From NCBI GenBank assembly GCA_905221605.1, contig CAJNDS010001180.1, positions 124,001 to 188,000 on the forward strand: a stretch of 64,000 nt of DNA, written 5' to 3'. Positions 61,637-64,000 of this stretch are shown here, one piece after another. The translations under genes and the position numbers were made by a program. The notes under the pieces are model-generated. The model was not told the DNA's origin. It did not search any database and saw only the letters and a list, made by a program, of their open reading frames with translations. Source of the stretch: Symbiodinium natans. Lineage: Eukaryota > Sar > Dinophyceae > Suessiales > Symbiodiniaceae. Positions within the stretch are counted from its first letter, which is position 1. The number at the start of each line of letters is the position of its first letter.

Positions 61637-61700
61637 GGAGCAAGGGAAATCCATCGAGTCAGGATGTGGCAGCAAGGGAAATCCATCGAGTCAGGATGTG
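61637..61700. repeat. 30-bp tandem duplication
   Basis: GCAAGGGAAATCCATCGAGT followed by CAGGATGTGG, twice. Confidence 0.93.
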
Positions 61701-61919
61701 GCTGGAGGGCGGATACGGCGTCGCAAAGGGGAGGGATAGTGGTGATAGCCATCGTCGACTTGATGACCGTGCGCCGGGGCTATATCAGTTGGAGTGTCAT
61801 AGCGGGCCGCTGCCTGCCCAACACGAAGCAGCCGGAACATCAGCGGCTACCAGGAAAAGTCATCGAGTTGCAGAAAGGCACGCGGGGGGCTTTGCTACCC
61901 GACGCTTCTCATGGATCTG

Positions 61920-62190
61920 AAGGGAATACGGAGCGGAGATCTTCGCTGGCCGGATCCTGCAAGCAAGCAGGGAGTGCAGGGCGGAGGGCTTCTCTGCCTG
62001 CAGGGAATACGGAGTGGAGATCTTCGCTGGCCGGATCCTGCAAGCACGCAGGGAGTGCAGGGTGGAGGGCTTCTCTGTCTGCAGGGATACGAACTGGAGA
62101 TATTTGCTGCCCGGATCCTTCAAGCAGGAACTGCAGAGTGGAGGGCCTGTGATACCTGCAGGGAATACAGAGTGGAGATCTTTGCTGCTC
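61920..62190. repeat. 81-bp tandem array (~3.3 units)
   Basis: Units start AGGGAATACGGAG and include CTGGCCGGATCCTGCAAGCA. Divergence increases to the right. Confidence 0.93.
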
Positions 62191-62217
62191 AAACCTTCCC
62201 GAAGGAATAGAAGTACC

Positions 62218-62785
62218 AGCGCTTCACGTCCATTACTTCACTGTTTTGGTCCCGAAGGGATACAGATAGCGGAGCTTCACGTCCCTTACTTCACTGTTTT
62301 GGTCCCGAAGGGACACAGATAGCGGAGCTTCACGTCCCTTACTTCACTGTTTTGGGTCCCGAAGGGATACAGATAGCGGAGCTTCACGTCCCTTACTTCA
62401 CTGTTTTGGTCCCGAAGGGATACAGATCGGAGCTTCACGTCCCTTACTTCACTGTTTTGGGTCCCGAAGGGATACAGATAGCGGAGCTTCACGTCCCTTA
62501 CTTCACTGTTTTGGTCCCGAAGGGATACAGATAGCGGAGCTTCACGTCCCTTACTTCACTGTTTTGGGTCCCGAAGGGATACAGATAGCGGAGCTTCACG
62601 TCCCTTACTTCACTGTTTTGGTCCCGAAGGGATACAGATCGGAGCTTCACGTCCCTTACTTCACTGTTTTGGTCCCGAAGGGATACAGATAGCGGAGCTT
62701 CACGTCCCTTACTTCACTGTTTCGACCCCGAGGGATACAGGCATCGGAGCTTCGCGTCCTCTACTTCACTGTTCTGGCCCGGGAT
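62218..62785. repeat. 53-bp tandem array (~10.5 units)
   Basis: Each unit runs CTTCACGTCCCTTACTTCAC, TGTTTTGGTCCCGAAGGGAT, ACAGATAGCGGAG. Subtypes: GG or GGG before TCCCG, and AGATAGCGG or the 4-bp-shorter AGATCGG. The last two units are diverged. Confidence 0.96.
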
Positions 62786-64000
62786 GGGATACAAGGCGTA
62801 CTAAATACACCGTTGCCGGTCTTGACGTTTGGCGCCCAGCAGTCGGACCTCGTCTCAGAAAGGCAAAGGGAGTATGGTGCATGGTGAGCTTCGCGGACGG
62901 CAACCTCAAGGGGATATTTCGCAGCGTTGTGAGCATGAGGAACACGTATAGGGGATAGGCCCGACTCTTCCGGAATAGGGATAGGACTACGACGTATTGT
63001 TAATCTTGTACATCTTAATGCAGTACGCCTGGGATAGAAAGGACATAGGTGTGGTTTTGTTGGTCGACATCCGGGGGGCGGAGGGATATGTGTGACGTTG
63101 TGTATGTCCACGCGGTGCCCACAAGCCGGGGGGAGCTTTCTATGAGTTTGAGTTCGTCTACGGATAGTTCGCTCGTATAGAAACGGGATAGTTACGATAT
63201 CTAGGAAAATGTATGCGTCAACGCAAAGACCACCGGCACAGGGGGGAAAGGACAACTATGACATTGTCTATGTCACCACGGTATCTGCGAGCCGGGGGGA
63301 GTGGATAGAAATGCGTAGTACTACATGGAGATTACGACACGAGTGAAGGGATTACACGTCGAGGCTGAATACGGTGCGCGGGGGGGAGTACATGTTACTA
63401 TGCATGTGAACCGGAAGCTGGCAAAGGAAAATGCTGACGAACATCTACGTGACGACCGGTGGCCGGGGGGATAGAGGGAAGGATTAGCCGTGAGCCTGCC
63501 TGCCAATGCATGATGGTCAACGTTCCGGACGGGAGGCTGTTCGATGTCTACGAACATAACAACGCAGTGTATGGCAAATCTGCAGAATGCGGAGACAATG
63601 TTGCTGCGAGACGGAGCGTGCACGGCAGCGGAGGCATGGCTGATCACCAATAAGTCCTCGCGGCCAGAGCGGCGACTATCAGTGGGAGTAGGTGCCCGCC
63701 GTTGCGACGCACTTGGACGAGAGAAACCACGACGAGAAGAAGGAAGACGTCTGCCACCATTAACGGCGTCACGTCTGCTGATGTGCGTGGGATGGCTCCT
63801 CACGTCGTTGGACGAGGTGGCGTGGCAAGGGATAGATCTGCAGGGCGCATGCAAAGTCATGCCCCTAGCGCATGGAGTGATGCAGCGGTTAGGATTGCCA
63901 TGGCCCGCTGTCCTCCGCGGCTCTGCTTCGTCGCGTGAGCCAAGCCTGGGATAGGACTTTCCGGATAGGGGATATATTCGTCGAGGACATGTACGTAAAG

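Larger units (their letters stand above)
60861..64000. other. 3' part of the element: tandem arrays, weak coding
   Basis: Dense in GGATAG words and tandem arrays (listed separately). A diverged repeat with GCGAGCCGGGGGGAG-like words recurs near 63127, 63290 and 63455. The frame 63544-63954 (136 codons, TASRLLMCVGWLLTSLDEVA) may be coding but cannot be assigned. No polymerase gene is recognisable before the window ends. Confidence 0.5.

Noticed and set aside
62218-62785. CRISPR-like array
   Set aside because: The 53-bp units are directly adjacent with no unique spacers, and the genome is eukaryotic.

Overview
The window looks like nuclear DNA from a dinoflagellate, most likely a Symbiodiniaceae-type genome. 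Five sequence features support this. (1) Positions 750-1470 hold a decayed copy of an alveolate/dinoflagellate-style mitochondrial cox1. (2) Several introns read in phase only with GC or GA donors as well as GT, a known dinoflagellate trait. (3) The telomere-type heptamer TTTAGGG/CCCTAAA is scattered through the first 56 kb. (4) There is an ankyrin-repeat protein and a multi-pass membrane protein of kinds familiar from symbiotic dinoflagellates. (5) There is a gag-like retroelement protein. The exact species cannot be told from the sequence. All exon models below were made by eye from reading frame, phase and splice-site fit; no transcript was available.

Layout. 1-16 kb: small exons separated by roughly 25 telomeric-heptamer arrays, plus the cox1 insertion. 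16.7-19.6 kb: an imperfect palindrome of about 2.9 kb, full of microsatellites. 20-21.1 kb: small exons whose ends coincide with heptamer arrays. 22.3-26.6 kb: the best multi-exon gene of the first half, a predicted N-myristoylated membrane protein whose TIR-like domain is interrupted by two transmembrane helices; its introns hold heptamer arrays, inverted repeats and extra copies of the next exon's start. 27-28.4 kb: a decayed heptamer field and a hairpin-rich tandem array. 28.9-47.9 kb: many more isolated exons, heptamer arrays and two families of ~100-bp inverted-repeat elements (MITE-like). 48.06-49.48 kb: a TG microsatellite with a 100-N assembly gap. 51.8-54.25 kb: a two-exon gene for a protein with about 20 ankyrin repeats. 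55-56 kb: last terminal exons and the last heptamer array. 56-64 kb: a different compartment with no heptamer arrays, a 1074-residue gag-like protein, a downstream frame that may be reached by +1 frameshifting, several tandem arrays, and a strand-biased GGATAG word seen at least 45 times.

Main message. The heptamer arrays are not random filler. In several gene models they lie inside introns, and in some they supply the splice junction itself: G-strand arrays give GTTTAG donors and TTTAG|G acceptors, and C-strand arrays give CTAAAC branch-like motifs and C-rich tracts ahead of CAG acceptors. Two inverted-repeat element families each have a copy without and a copy with a heptamer block, so at least some blocks arrived as insertions.
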